From NCBI GenBank assembly GCA_902363665.1, contig CABJAW010000003.1:124001-188000 (forward strand): a stretch of 64,000 bases of DNA. The letters are read 5' to 3'. This document shows positions 34,481-42,156 of this stretch, piece by piece (the stretch's first letter is position 1; each line of letters begins with the position of its first letter). The notes below the pieces were generated by a model. The model saw only the letters and a program-made list of their open reading frames with translations, had not been told where the DNA came from and searched no databases. The DNA comes from Lachnospiraceae bacterium. GTDB lineage: Bacteria; Bacillota; Clostridia; Lachnospirales; Lachnospiraceae. The position numbers and the translations under genes were made by a program.

Positions 34481-34801
34481 TTATTCTTCATAAATAACAT
34501 CAAGGCCGTATGCGAGTGCCGCATCATGCTCAATGCGACATCCTCTGGCACTTTCCCAACCTTTACAGAAGTATGCAGCATGACACAGGCTCATATTTTC
34601 AAGAGATTTTGCCAAGAAACAAAGAGGAATCTGTACGACTCCACGTTCTTTCATGGATTTGTCGTTGTACCATTCATCTGTAAACAAAGTATTTACAATC
34701 TCATACCCCTTATCTTCAAGGACTTTAATTGCCTTTTCTCTGGTTGCTATAATTTCTTCATCAGTTTTTCCAGCCATTGGCTGACTTAACATAGCTTTCA
34801 T
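34481..34801 (-). CDS. DUF4406 protein (nucleoside deoxyribosyltransferase-like fold)
   Basis: A 106-residue protein with MKAMLSQPMAGKTDEEIIAT, then GYEIVNTLFTDEW, AYFCKGWESARGCRIEHDAA and YGLDVIYEE. This matches the DUF4406 family, related to nucleoside 2-deoxyribosyltransferases. The Glu in RGCRIEHDAA takes the place of the family nucleophile. It probably acts on nucleotides. It is not a structural gene, and with its own terminator it looks like a cargo gene inserted between head genes. Confidence 0.78.
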   Translation of the reverse strand: MKAMLSQPMAGKTDEEIIATREKAIKVLEDKGYEIVNTLFTDEWYNDKSMKERGVVQIPLCFLAKSLENMSLCHAAYFCKGWESARGCRIEHDAALAYGLDVIYEE

Positions 34802-34871
34802 ATTCCGTTCCTCTCTTTCTTAAAAAATGGGTATAAAAATACCACCGGTCATTTCTGACGGTGGTGTTTTT

Positions 34872-35357
34872 TTATAACGTAAATTTGACTTCTGTCTTTC
34901 CCTCTTTGTTTGTGACGCTCAGATTCCCTTTTGAGATGATATCCATTCCGATGATAAAGTCCACATTATTATTTTCCAATGGGAATCCGGCTATTTTTAC
35001 ATTTCTGAATACCATTTCAGGTGACAGGCAGATATCCACAATATAATACGTGATATCCTGCTGCCCGGTGGCACTGACTCCGACACCCGTATCAACCGGA
35101 TGCAGGCCGAGCTTTCTTGCCATCCGCTCCGAAATGCAGGAACCGGATGATCCTGTGTCCCACAGTGCTTTATCAACCCGAAACCTTTTAGAAGCATCTG
35201 TGCATCCCCGGATATCCAGAGATGTTATCAGACGGTTGGCAAGTCCGGAATACTGAACCGTTGTCGTGTGATCTGTGTATGTTTCTGTTCTTTGAACTAC
35301 AGCTTCCTGTTTTTTCTGCCCGGCATCCAGCAATCCTATGTATATTTTCTTTTCCAT
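34872..35357 (-). CDS. Retropepsin-like aspartic protease
   Basis: A 161-residue protein with one aspartic-protease signature, ALWDTGSSGSCISERMARKL, followed by the strand pattern ITYYIVDICLSPEMVF and a second hydrophobic-Gly motif VDFIIGMDIIS. One DTG per chain implies a homodimer, as in retroviral proteases. It sits between the minor head gene and the scaffold. No ClpP- or U35-type prohead protease is seen in this prophage, so it could process head proteins (inference). An unrelated regulatory role is possible. Confidence 0.78.
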   Translation of the reverse strand: MEKKIYIGLLDAGQKKQEAVVQRTETYTDHTTTVQYSGLANRLITSLDIRGCTDASKRFRVDKALWDTGSSGSCISERMARKLGLHPVDTGVGVSATGQQDITYYIVDICLSPEMVFRNVKIAGFPLENNNVDFIIGMDIISKGNLSVTNKEGKTEVKFTL

Positions 35358-35377
35358 GGCTGCTCCTCTCCGATTTT

Positions 35378-35704
35378 CTACAATCCGGGAATTGTTTCTT
35401 TGATTCCCTTTAGTACATTTGGCGCTTTTTTCATGATCGAATTGTCATTCAGGTACTGCAGACCTTTCAATGTGATTACTGGTGCAATTGGTTCTTCTAT
35501 ATGCGGATAATAGTCGCCGCTGCACTGATCGCATATGACGCCCTCTATATATCCCGACTTTGCAAGCATGATTAATATCTTCTCACATCGCGGGTAAGAG
35601 ATGTTAAGCCTCGTGTGAGAGATCTGCTTTATATCAAACTCATCATAGTCCATGGCCTGCTCCAGGGCTTTTAAAATTTTGTAAATCACTGTAAAATTGT
35701 CCAT
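35378..35704 (-). CDS. YjcQ-family protein
   Basis: A 108-residue protein: MDNFTVIYKILKALEQAMDY, then ISHTRLNISYPRCEKILIML, AKSGYIEGVICDQC and PVITLKGLQYLNDNSIMKKA. This is the winged-helix YjcQ family common in prophages. It may regulate transcription, but no target is known. ATG 35704 has GGAGG seven bases upstream. The GTG two codons earlier is too close to that box. Confidence 0.82.
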   Translation of the reverse strand: MDNFTVIYKILKALEQAMDYDEFDIKQISHTRLNISYPRCEKILIMLAKSGYIEGVICDQCSGDYYPHIEEPIAPVITLKGLQYLNDNSIMKKAPNVLKGIKETIPGL

Positions 35705-35719
35705 TTTCACGCCTCCGAG

Positions 35720-35884
35720 CTATTTTTTTACTTTTCCAATATCATCAATGGTCACATCAATGGTATCCCAATCAGCAGGTGAATCACCCACATCTGCAAG
35801 AAAATGCGTATCGTCCAATACTTCTACTATTGCAGCCTCTCGACCGTCTTTCAAAATAACTGTATCATATTGTTTTATAAGCAT
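35720..35884 (-). CDS. Small acidic protein, candidate immunity partner of the toxin-like minor head protein
   Basis: A 54-residue protein beginning MLIKQYDTVILKDGREAAIV, then FLADVGDSPADWDTIDVTID, ending DIGKVKK. It starts directly at the stop of the minor head gene (TAAATG), with AAGGAG inside that gene as its ribosome site. The all-beta SH3-like pattern and acidity recall small immunity proteins (DUF4926-like) paired with nuclease-type toxin domains. The pairing is an inference from adjacency. Confidence 0.6.
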   Translation of the reverse strand: MLIKQYDTVILKDGREAAIVEVLDDTHFLADVGDSPADWDTIDVTIDDIGKVKK

Positions 35885-37465
35885 TTATTTCGTCTCCTTA
35901 ATATACGCACTCGTTAAATTTATTGTACCATCTGTTTTTCTTAACCATGCTACAATTACATTGGCAGGGGTTCCCTTCTCGCCATAAATAATCATTTTCT
36001 GAACATATCTGTCACCGTATCCATTATTGTCAACATACTGTGCTGAATATTTTTTGGCTCCCTGCTTTAATTCGTCACGTAATTTTTGCCAATTATCTAT
36101 ACTGTATCCCAAACGGTCTGCAAATGCCTTTCCTTTCGGATATCCCTTCACGCTGTTTTCATCAAAAAGGTATTTGGTAAACTTAGGTTCTGGCAAAATA
36201 GCATTTTCCGCATTCGGCAGTTTCAGCTCTGGATGCTGCAGCAAATCATTCCTTCTCTGATAATCAAGCTTCACAAACTTCCATTTCTCAGGCTCATTAT
36301 ACTTCAAATTATGGAAATCCGCAAAACTTTTCGGCATATCTTTTCCAATCAGTTTTTTATACTCTTCAAACTGTTTCCGATCCTCTGAGGCATTCCTGGA
36401 TGCTTTCACCTTTGCTTCGGCTTCCGGATTCCCCTCAACATATTTCCCGTACCACTCCCCGTACGTCATCGACCCCGGCACAAGATACGTATGCCCGGTC
36501 ACCGGATCACGGGCACGCCGCTTCATTCCCGCCAGCACCTCGGCCGAAATGTATGCAATCGTTGTGCATCGGCACCACGGGTGCATCGGCGGGCAGTTCT
36601 TGCCCGGTTCCTGATCGGCGACTGCGAATGTCTTCCCGTCGAGCGGAATGCAGCACTTGTCGCAGGTTCGCAGATCGAGCGTCGCAAGGTAGATGTATCT
36701 GTCTACCCCACATTCCTGATAGGACTGCATCTCCATCTGATTCGTCAGGTAGCTGCTCTCTGTCCGCACGAGCCTGCGGGAGCGAAACGCGCCTTGCGCG
36801 TACTTCTTCGAAATCTCAAGCGACATTTCTCGTTCGGTTTTTCCGGTCAGCAGGCCGAGAAGCATTTCTTCTTTCAGATCCTGCGCGAGTCCCTGTGTAT
36901 TCTTCCAGATGCGGGCGGAATAATTCTTTCCTGACCATTTTGTGTTGATCACGCGATCGATCTGCTTCTGATCAATGTGAGAAAACGAAAATCCTATACC
37001 TGCCCGTTGCTGGATATCAAACACAGATTTGTAATATGCTTCGCGCGCAAGGTCAATGTAATGCTGCTCCTGCAGCTGCTTCTCCTGCCGGTATACCTGC
37101 TGCATCACAAGATCGATCTGGCTTTGAAGCTGTTCGAACCGTTCAATCCGTGCCCGGTACGCCTGTGATTCAAGGACGCGTAAGATGTCTGCTTTTTCAG
37201 CCGGAATCACGCCGCCCTGAAGCTTTTCAAGCAGCTCCTGAATGGATGCCGGATCCTGCAGCGTGTTCAGGAGCTGCCGTGCTTCTTCTTCCGTCAGGTT
37301 GTGACGGCTCATGTATTTTTCAAATACCTCCTGCGCCTCGCCGCTCAGGTACTGAGACACACGGTAATAGATCTCTGCGATCAGCTGTCCTGTCTCTTCT
37401 GCGCTCTGCATGTATTCAAACATCCGCTGCGCCGCCCGGCGCTTCCAGTACGCTTCACTGCTCAT
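35885..37465 (-). CDS. Minor head protein (Mu F/SPP1 gp7-like) fused to a toxin-like C-terminal domain
   Basis: A 526-residue protein. Residues ~1-200 are helical. Residues ~200-310 carry the Mu-F head-morphogenesis motif: LVRTESSYLTNQMEMQSYQE, then DLRTCDKCCIPLDGKTFAV and CPPMHPWCRCTTIAYI with its Cys/His set. After a charged linker, the last ~100 residues (KFTKYLFDENSVKGYPKGKA to TSAYIKETK) resemble DUF6883, a small domain seen at the ends of polymorphic-toxin-type proteins and thought to be a BECR-fold nuclease. It overlaps the portal stop by 11 bp. The head role is well supported; the toxin role is inference. Confidence 0.82.
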   Translation of the reverse strand: MSSEAYWKRRAAQRMFEYMQSAEETGQLIAEIYYRVSQYLSGEAQEVFEKYMSRHNLTEEEARQLLNTLQDPASIQELLEKLQGGVIPAEKADILRVLESQAYRARIERFEQLQSQIDLVMQQVYRQEKQLQEQHYIDLAREAYYKSVFDIQQRAGIGFSFSHIDQKQIDRVINTKWSGKNYSARIWKNTQGLAQDLKEEMLLGLLTGKTEREMSLEISKKYAQGAFRSRRLVRTESSYLTNQMEMQSYQECGVDRYIYLATLDLRTCDKCCIPLDGKTFAVADQEPGKNCPPMHPWCRCTTIAYISAEVLAGMKRRARDPVTGHTYLVPGSMTYGEWYGKYVEGNPEAEAKVKASRNASEDRKQFEEYKKLIGKDMPKSFADFHNLKYNEPEKWKFVKLDYQRRNDLLQHPELKLPNAENAILPEPKFTKYLFDENSVKGYPKGKAFADRLGYSIDNWQKLRDELKQGAKKYSAQYVDNNGYGDRYVQKMIIYGEKGTPANVIVAWLRKTDGTINLTSAYIKETK

Positions 37466-38867
37466 CTACATCATCTTTCTTCTCCGGCGGTGTGTCATCA
37501 GGCGGCTCATTCGCATGGCTGCCGAACAGCTCCGCCTGCTGTTTCAGCGCTTCCTGTTCTTCCTGCTCCACAGCTGCAAGCTCTTCATCCACGTCATCGA
37601 CAAACGGGATCTGAGCCAAAAGCGTCTTTTTGCTGACCTTGCCCCATAAATTTGCAACCATCTGTGAAATCTCCAAAAGGTTTTTCGGGAGAGCCCGCGT
37701 AAATGTTGGCGTGATTGCTGCCAAGGCGATCAATATTCCGGATCTGGTGTTCAGAAAATTGCAAAAAATCCGCAGCCGCTTCCGCAGACCTTTTTTGTAA
37801 TACCGGGTCTTGATCTTCGTGATATTTTCCATGCCGAGTAATTTAAATTCCATAGCCACGCCGCTGACATTTCCACCAAAGGATTCATCTGTCATGCATG
37901 GGATATGCGAAAACTTGTGGATGTCCTGCTCGATCGCTTTTTTCAGTACCTCCACACCTGCCTCATCGTACGTGTGGGTCAGGTACTCTGCCTTTGCGCC
38001 TGCTCCGGGCAGCTCAATCAGTTTCTCTTTCCGTAGCCGTTTCATCGCTTTCTCTGTGCCCTTTCCGTCTCCCGGCTCATCGTCCTCGTCACTCAGTAGG
38101 GTGCCGTACAGCGCAAGGATTGAATCGATAAACTGCTCCTTGTCTGTGATCCGGTCACTCATCAGCGCGTTGTACGCATCAATCAGCGGAATCTGCAGTT
38201 CAAAGTCACCAATCGCAAGCTTGTTATTCAAATACTCAACAATTGGAATCTCGCCTTTGAAATGCGGTTCCGGAGCTTCGGCTAGTGCCTGCGGTCCTTT
38301 GATGTCCTGAATATTCAGCACGTATTTATAGTTCTGAGTCAGAACCGTGGCAATGTACGTTGTCTTTGACCGGTCTGTATCGTCAACCCGCGCATAATAA
38401 TACACGCCGAACAGCTCGTTCTGCTCGATTGTATCATCATAGACCAGAAACGTATTCTGCGGCGGCAGGTTTTTCACGGTGAGATCTGTTTCATCGTGCT
38501 TGGTGTATATGTACTCATACGCTCTGCCATATATCGACAGATCAAGCCCGTTGTCTCCGTCTACCTCATCAGCCCCGGCGGTTTCAAGCGCATCTGTCAG
38601 CGCCTTGATATCTTTATCAGACTTGTATGTCACCGGATTACCGATGAAATAAGATGATGCCGTGTCTGAAATATCCTTTGCGTGGTTGCAGACCAGCCGG
38701 TTTTCCCGCTCCTCTTCTTCAAGGATCTTGTGCTGCCCCTCATAATACTTTTTCAAATTTTCTAAACGTTCCACACCTGCGTGGTGCTTCTGGATCAGAT
38801 GCAGGATTGCCTGCTTGTCCGGGTTCCGTTCGTCCCACCGGTCAGCGGGCATTGTAAAAACATGCAT
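37455..38867 (-). CDS. Portal protein (SPP1 gp6-like)
   Basis: A 470-residue protein: ERLENLKKYYEGQHKILEEE, VCNHAKDISDTASSYFIGNP, FLVYDDTIEQNELFGVYYYA, PIVEYLNNKLAIGDFELQIP and MTDESFGGNVSGVAMEFKLL. These are the hallmarks of SPP1-type portals, dodecamers at one capsid vertex through which DNA is packaged. The start is ATG 38867 with AGGAG eight bases upstream. An acidic C-terminus ends KKDDVDEQ. Confidence 0.93.
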   Translation of the reverse strand: MHVFTMPADRWDERNPDKQAILHLIQKHHAGVERLENLKKYYEGQHKILEEEERENRLVCNHAKDISDTASSYFIGNPVTYKSDKDIKALTDALETAGADEVDGDNGLDLSIYGRAYEYIYTKHDETDLTVKNLPPQNTFLVYDDTIEQNELFGVYYYARVDDTDRSKTTYIATVLTQNYKYVLNIQDIKGPQALAEAPEPHFKGEIPIVEYLNNKLAIGDFELQIPLIDAYNALMSDRITDKEQFIDSILALYGTLLSDEDDEPGDGKGTEKAMKRLRKEKLIELPGAGAKAEYLTHTYDEAGVEVLKKAIEQDIHKFSHIPCMTDESFGGNVSGVAMEFKLLGMENITKIKTRYYKKGLRKRLRIFCNFLNTRSGILIALAAITPTFTRALPKNLLEISQMVANLWGKVSKKTLLAQIPFVDDVDEELAAVEQEEQEALKQQAELFGSHANEPPDDTPPEKKDDVDEQ

Positions 38868-38879
38868 ATATATCACTCC

Positions 38880-40271
38880 TTAATGGAATCCGGCGGCCGA
38901 CTTGTTTCCTATTCGTGCCATCTGGTTTCCAAGTATCGTATAAACAAAATAGCGGATAGCGTCCATGCAATGGTCAAATTGCTTTACCGGCTTGTCTTCC
39001 CCGCGCTCTGCAGCCTTTTCGTCCCAGATGTAGGAGGCAAATTCCTTTCTGGTATTTACGCAGCTTCCTTCAAAGGCGATCTTATCAAGATTCAGCATCA
39101 TGCTTACCAGACGGATTCCGTCCTCCACATCGTTTTTCGCTTGCAGAACTTTGTAGCCGCGCTTCCGCAGCTCTGCGATGAATGAAGTTGCCGCCGGATC
39201 CACAATCATAGCCTTGATCTTCGTGCCATCCAGCCATGTTTTCAGATCGTCCGCATACTCACTGTCCGTTTTCTGTTTCCCCTCGTCGCGGCCGGAATAG
39301 TAATATTCCCGTGTACAGTACCAGACACCGTCCAGCCCCTTTTCCCACAACAAGAAAACAGTTGCATTCTGGGTTCCGTAATCACAGCTGACGTACCGGT
39401 TCCGGCCGATCAGCCTGTCTGCGAAATCCTCATATTTTTTAACGTGCCGCTTCTCGGAAAACATGTCATAGATGATGCCCTCAGCCATGCACCACAAGCC
39501 GAGTATGTAACGCTTATAGAAAACGCCGGAGTACATCGCGCGGTATCTGCTTTTAATTGCTGCTGAAAGTGACAGGTTGTCATCCATTGTAAAATGCAGA
39601 TACAGTAGATGTTTTTCTTTTTTCCGGTCGATCCAGTTTGTCTTGAACCAGTGATACGGTCCATCTGGGTTACAGTTAAACCAGAATTTTGAGCCTTCCA
39701 CCGAGCAGCGGCCGGTCGCCTGGTTGACGAATGATTCCGGCATCAGGGCAACCTCATCGAAGAAAACGCCAGCCAGTGTAATACCCTGGATCAGATCCTG
39801 GGAACGTTCGTCCTTGCCACCAAAAATGTAAAAATAGTTCTCAATGCCGTTCTTCCGGATAACCACCAGGTTGTCTGCCCTGTGGTCTGTGATGGAATAC
39901 CCTCTGGATCTGAGCATCAATTTCAGCCAGAACAAAACATTTCGGCGGAAGGAACCAATTGTCTTTCCACACATTGCAAAATTCTGGCCGGCAAAACTGC
40001 TCATAGCCCACATTACGAATGACAGGGACATGCTGACTGTCTTTCCTGATCGGATAGCTCCATCTGCAATTATTCCATCTTTATCATGGACTGGGGATTC
40101 CGGGCACCACCAGGTGAGAACCTGCTTCTGTTTTCTTGAGAATGGGGAAAAATAAAACGTCTGACCGTTCTGTCTGGAAGCCCTGTTCTGTTTCATCTGC
40201 TGCAGGCATTGTTTGAGGCTGTTTATCTTCTCATACATCTCCATCGCCCCAGACTTCTTCTGCTGTTGCAT
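38880..40271 (-). CDS. terL: Terminase large subunit
   Basis: A 463-residue packaging motor with N-terminal ATPase and C-terminal RNase H-like nuclease domains. Walker A is ADGAIRSGKTVSMSLS, Walker B is GVFFDEVALMPESFV, and the coupling motif region is FWFNCNPDGPYHWF. Nuclease aspartates lie in YVSCDYGTQNATVFL and MIVDPAATSF. It resembles the PBSX/SPP1 type. Its start overlaps the small-subunit stop by 41 bp. Confidence 0.95.
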   Translation of the reverse strand: MQQQKKSGAMEMYEKINSLKQCLQQMKQNRASRQNGQTFYFSPFSRKQKQVLTWWCPESPVHDKDGIIADGAIRSGKTVSMSLSFVMWAMSSFAGQNFAMCGKTIGSFRRNVLFWLKLMLRSRGYSITDHRADNLVVIRKNGIENYFYIFGGKDERSQDLIQGITLAGVFFDEVALMPESFVNQATGRCSVEGSKFWFNCNPDGPYHWFKTNWIDRKKEKHLLYLHFTMDDNLSLSAAIKSRYRAMYSGVFYKRYILGLWCMAEGIIYDMFSEKRHVKKYEDFADRLIGRNRYVSCDYGTQNATVFLLWEKGLDGVWYCTREYYYSGRDEGKQKTDSEYADDLKTWLDGTKIKAMIVDPAATSFIAELRKRGYKVLQAKNDVEDGIRLVSMMLNLDKIAFEGSCVNTRKEFASYIWDEKAAERGEDKPVKQFDHCMDAIRYFVYTILGNQMARIGNKSAAGFH

Positions 40272-41037
40272 TCATAGCTTCCAAGAATCCATCATCTGTG
40301 GTGTCTTCATCCTGTCCGCCCTGTTTCTGTAGCTCCAGTTCAAACTTCATTGTTTCCAGCTGTAAATGTGCATCATCATAACCAAACTTGTGAAGTGTTT
40401 CAATCGCTCTCTGCCGTCTTGCCTGTACTCTGGTAAGGGCATCTTCAATAGACTGGATCTGACCAAGAATTCCTTCATACTCTTTCAGGATTGTTGGCTT
40501 TCCCTTTTCCATACCGGATTTATACTTTGTGACAGACATACCGGAAGGGGTCTTTCCGAACTCTCCGTCCTGTTCTTCCGGATCAGGAGTTTGTTCCAGA
40601 AGCTTTAAAGACTCTATTCTTTTTAGCATCCTTCTTTCCCGGACAGTTAGCAGCTGGATTTCCTGTAGAAGCAGCTGCTCTTTATCCGGCTGCACTGCCT
40701 GGATCAGCTTCTGTTCATCTGGTTCCAGGCAATCAAAAAAGAGAGTCTCAAACTCTCCTGTCTTCAATGCATTCTTATTCTCTGGCGGACCAGTGCCTCC
40801 ATGCCCTTCGGCGTTTTTATTTCCCGGCTGACCGCCTCTTTTTCTTTTGGAGCGTTCCGTATTCTTTTGGAGCGTTCCGTTTAGGTTCTTATCCCAGGCA
40901 TCCTTTGATTTCCATCCACGGACTGTCCCGGGCGAAATATTTAGTTGACTTGCAATCTCAACCAAATCAATCTTTCCAGCATGTTCTTTATAAATCTCAA
41001 AAGCCTTATTCCTGTTCGGGTCTCTCGCTCTTGCCAA
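40231..41037 (-). CDS. terS: Terminase small subunit
   Basis: A 268-residue PBSX-type protein. The N-terminal helix-turn-helix reads NRNKAFEIYKEHAGKIDLVE, then IASQLNISPGTVRGWKSKDA. A Gly/Asn-rich linker has GGQPGNKNAEGHGG and PPENKNALKTGEFETLFFDC, followed by a long coiled coil for oligomerisation. It recognises the packaging site and feeds DNA to TerL. The start is a TTG (41037) behind GAGGTGG. A 19-bp tandem duplication lies within its linker-coding part. Confidence 0.9.
   Translation of the reverse strand: MARARDPNRNKAFEIYKEHAGKIDLVEIASQLNISPGTVRGWKSKDAWDKNLNGTLQKNTERSKRKRGGQPGNKNAEGHGGTGPPENKNALKTGEFETLFFDCLEPDEQKLIQAVQPDKEQLLLQEIQLLTVRERRMLKRIESLKLLEQTPDPEEQDGEFGKTPSGMSVTKYKSGMEKGKPTILKEYEGILGQIQSIEDALTRVQARRQRAIETLHKFGYDDAHLQLETMKFELELQKQGGQDEDTTDDGFLEAMNATAEEVWGDGDV
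40842..40880. repeat. Tandem 19-bp direct repeat inside terS
   Basis: TTCTTTTGGAGCGTTCCGT occurs at 40842-40860 and 40862-40880 with period 20. Because 20 is not a multiple of three, the copies are read in different frames (GTLQK and TERSKR). Packaging-site repeats are often located within terS, so this may be part of pac. Confidence 0.6.
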
Positions 41038-41073
41038 GCCTCACCACCTCTCATTCGTTTCGTTTTTAAGCAT

Positions 41074-41098
41074 GCAAAAAGCAGCCCCGAAGGACTGC
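41074..41098 (-). terminator. Intrinsic terminator after the 27-residue peptide gene
   Basis: A 7-bp stem (41081-41087 with 41092-41098) is closed by a TTCG tetraloop and followed on the minus strand by TTTTT. It lies just after the stop of the small peptide and before terS. Confidence 0.75.
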
Positions 41099-41106
41099 CT
41101 GATAAT

Positions 41107-41190
41107 CTAATATTCTTGAGGCAGCAGCAGACTGGCCGCAATACCTGCAATTACTGCATGGGTTGTTATAAATACGCTATTGACCGCCAT
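41107..41190 (-). CDS. 27-residue hydrophobic peptide
   Basis: The frame encodes MAVNSVFITTHAVIAGIAAS then LLLPQEY, a single membrane-spanning-like peptide. AAGGAGG lies eight bases before ATG 41190. A tight terminator follows 9 bp after the stop, making a compact cistron. This layout recalls type I toxin genes of prophages, but no matching antisense RNA gene can be shown by eye. The same frame is open upstream to 41289 without a ribosome site. Confidence 0.45.
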   Translation of the reverse strand: MAVNSVFITTHAVIAGIAASLLLPQEY

Positions 41191-41426
41191 CGGCATCGCC
41201 TCCTTAAGTGAAGTCAAAATGTCGCCCAAAATCAGCGACGGACAAATAAAATACATCGTACTGTCAATTATGATCAATGCAATGGCCAATCGAGCACTGC
41301 GCCTGGATGTTGCTCCCTCAAAAATATTAGGTGTTTATCATAATCACAAATCATCTTTTTGTCAAGTACTACAAAACGCCCCGCATTTCTACGGAGCGCA
41401 TCAAAAAAGAGGTATTGTAATGCAAT

Positions 41427-41498
41427 CAGAACGCCCGGATTCGAACCGGCGGCTCGCTTTTACGGCTCATGCTCTCTCCCGCGTTGAGAGACGTTCTG
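41427..41498 (-). tRNA. tRNA-like element, probably a degenerate tRNA
   Basis: On the minus strand a 7-bp acceptor stem CAGAACG/CGTTCTG closes a 72-base element. The D arm is TCTC/GAGA, and the T arm has the canonical loop GGTTCGAATCC. The expected anticodon arm (CATGAGCCGTAAAAGCG) does not form a 5-bp stem, and no loop has U33 before a clear anticodon. No CCA is encoded. It may be a decayed tRNA or a tRNA mimic. Besides this element and the small peptide, 41191-41600 holds no gene. Confidence 0.6.
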
Positions 41499-41600
41499 GA
41501 ATCGCCGCAGCTGCCGACTGCGGCGCAAGGAGAAAAAACTGAAAAGTTGCTACTCATCTGGTTTCTCTATTGTCAATTCTAACACACTTTTTTATCCTTT

Positions 41601-41996
41601 TTATCCCGATTTCAAAAATCCAGAAATTTTTTCACTGACTTTTGACTGGCTGAGATGTACCCGCTGCGCAATTACACTCTGCCGTACTCCGTAAATGTAA
41701 TACATCCGGAAGATTCGCCGCGTCAGGCTGTCCGAGATTGCTTCAATCCACTCTTCCACTTCTGTACACTCTGTTTTCAGCTTATCAATTCTAGACAAGT
41801 AGCGTGCTGTCAGACGTGCCTCTTTTTCATAATCATACCCAACCACTGCCTGTGGTCGTGGGTAACCGGTGCGGTAATCGAATATCGTATCATTCCCGAT
41901 CATGTTATCGTCATTTTTGACGCATTCAATCCTATACCGCAATTCATTGATTTCCTCCTTGCAGCTCCTATACCCCTCCAGCCTTTCCTTTGTCAT
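41601..41996 (-). CDS. ArpU/DUF1492-like phage late transcription regulator
   Basis: A 131-residue protein. The N-terminal half is coiled coil (MTKERLEGYRSCKEEINELR). The C-terminal half reads ISDSLTRRIFRMYYIYGVRQ then SVIAQRVHLSQSKVSEKISG, a sigma-70 region 4-like helix-turn-helix. Proteins of this family sit at the end of the early region just before terS in Gram-positive phages and are thought to switch on late genes. Its start overlaps the preceding small gene by 29 bp. Confidence 0.78.
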   Translation of the reverse strand: MTKERLEGYRSCKEEINELRYRIECVKNDDNMIGNDTIFDYRTGYPRPQAVVGYDYEKEARLTARYLSRIDKLKTECTEVEEWIEAISDSLTRRIFRMYYIYGVRQSVIAQRVHLSQSKVSEKISGFLKSG

Positions 41997-42156
41997 CTCC
42001 CTCTGCTGTCACTCCTCTCTTCTGGTACGGCCGGTGCGCCATCTGCCTCCTGGCCGAGTCCGGTATATCCTTTTCCGCAGCTGCATCAATACCTGCTAAC
42101 ACCGATCGGAGCTGCTCCTTGGTCATATGCTTGCGTCCGTGCTCTTCTCGCTTCAT
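41968..42156 (-). CDS. Small basic phage protein, function unknown
   Basis: A 62-residue protein (MKREEHGRKHMTKEQLRSVL, AGIDAAAEKDIPDSARRQMA). GGGAGG precedes ATG 42156, and its start overlaps the DUF551 gene stop as ATGA, evidence for coupled translation. No family is recognised. Confidence 0.55.
   Translation of the reverse strand: MKREEHGRKHMTKEQLRSVLAGIDAAAEKDIPDSARRQMAHRPYQKRGVTAEGDDKGKAGGV

Noticed and set aside
41427..41498. tRNA-like element as the prophage attachment site
   Set aside because: It lies in the middle of the prophage, and the attachment cores are clearly in cotJC.
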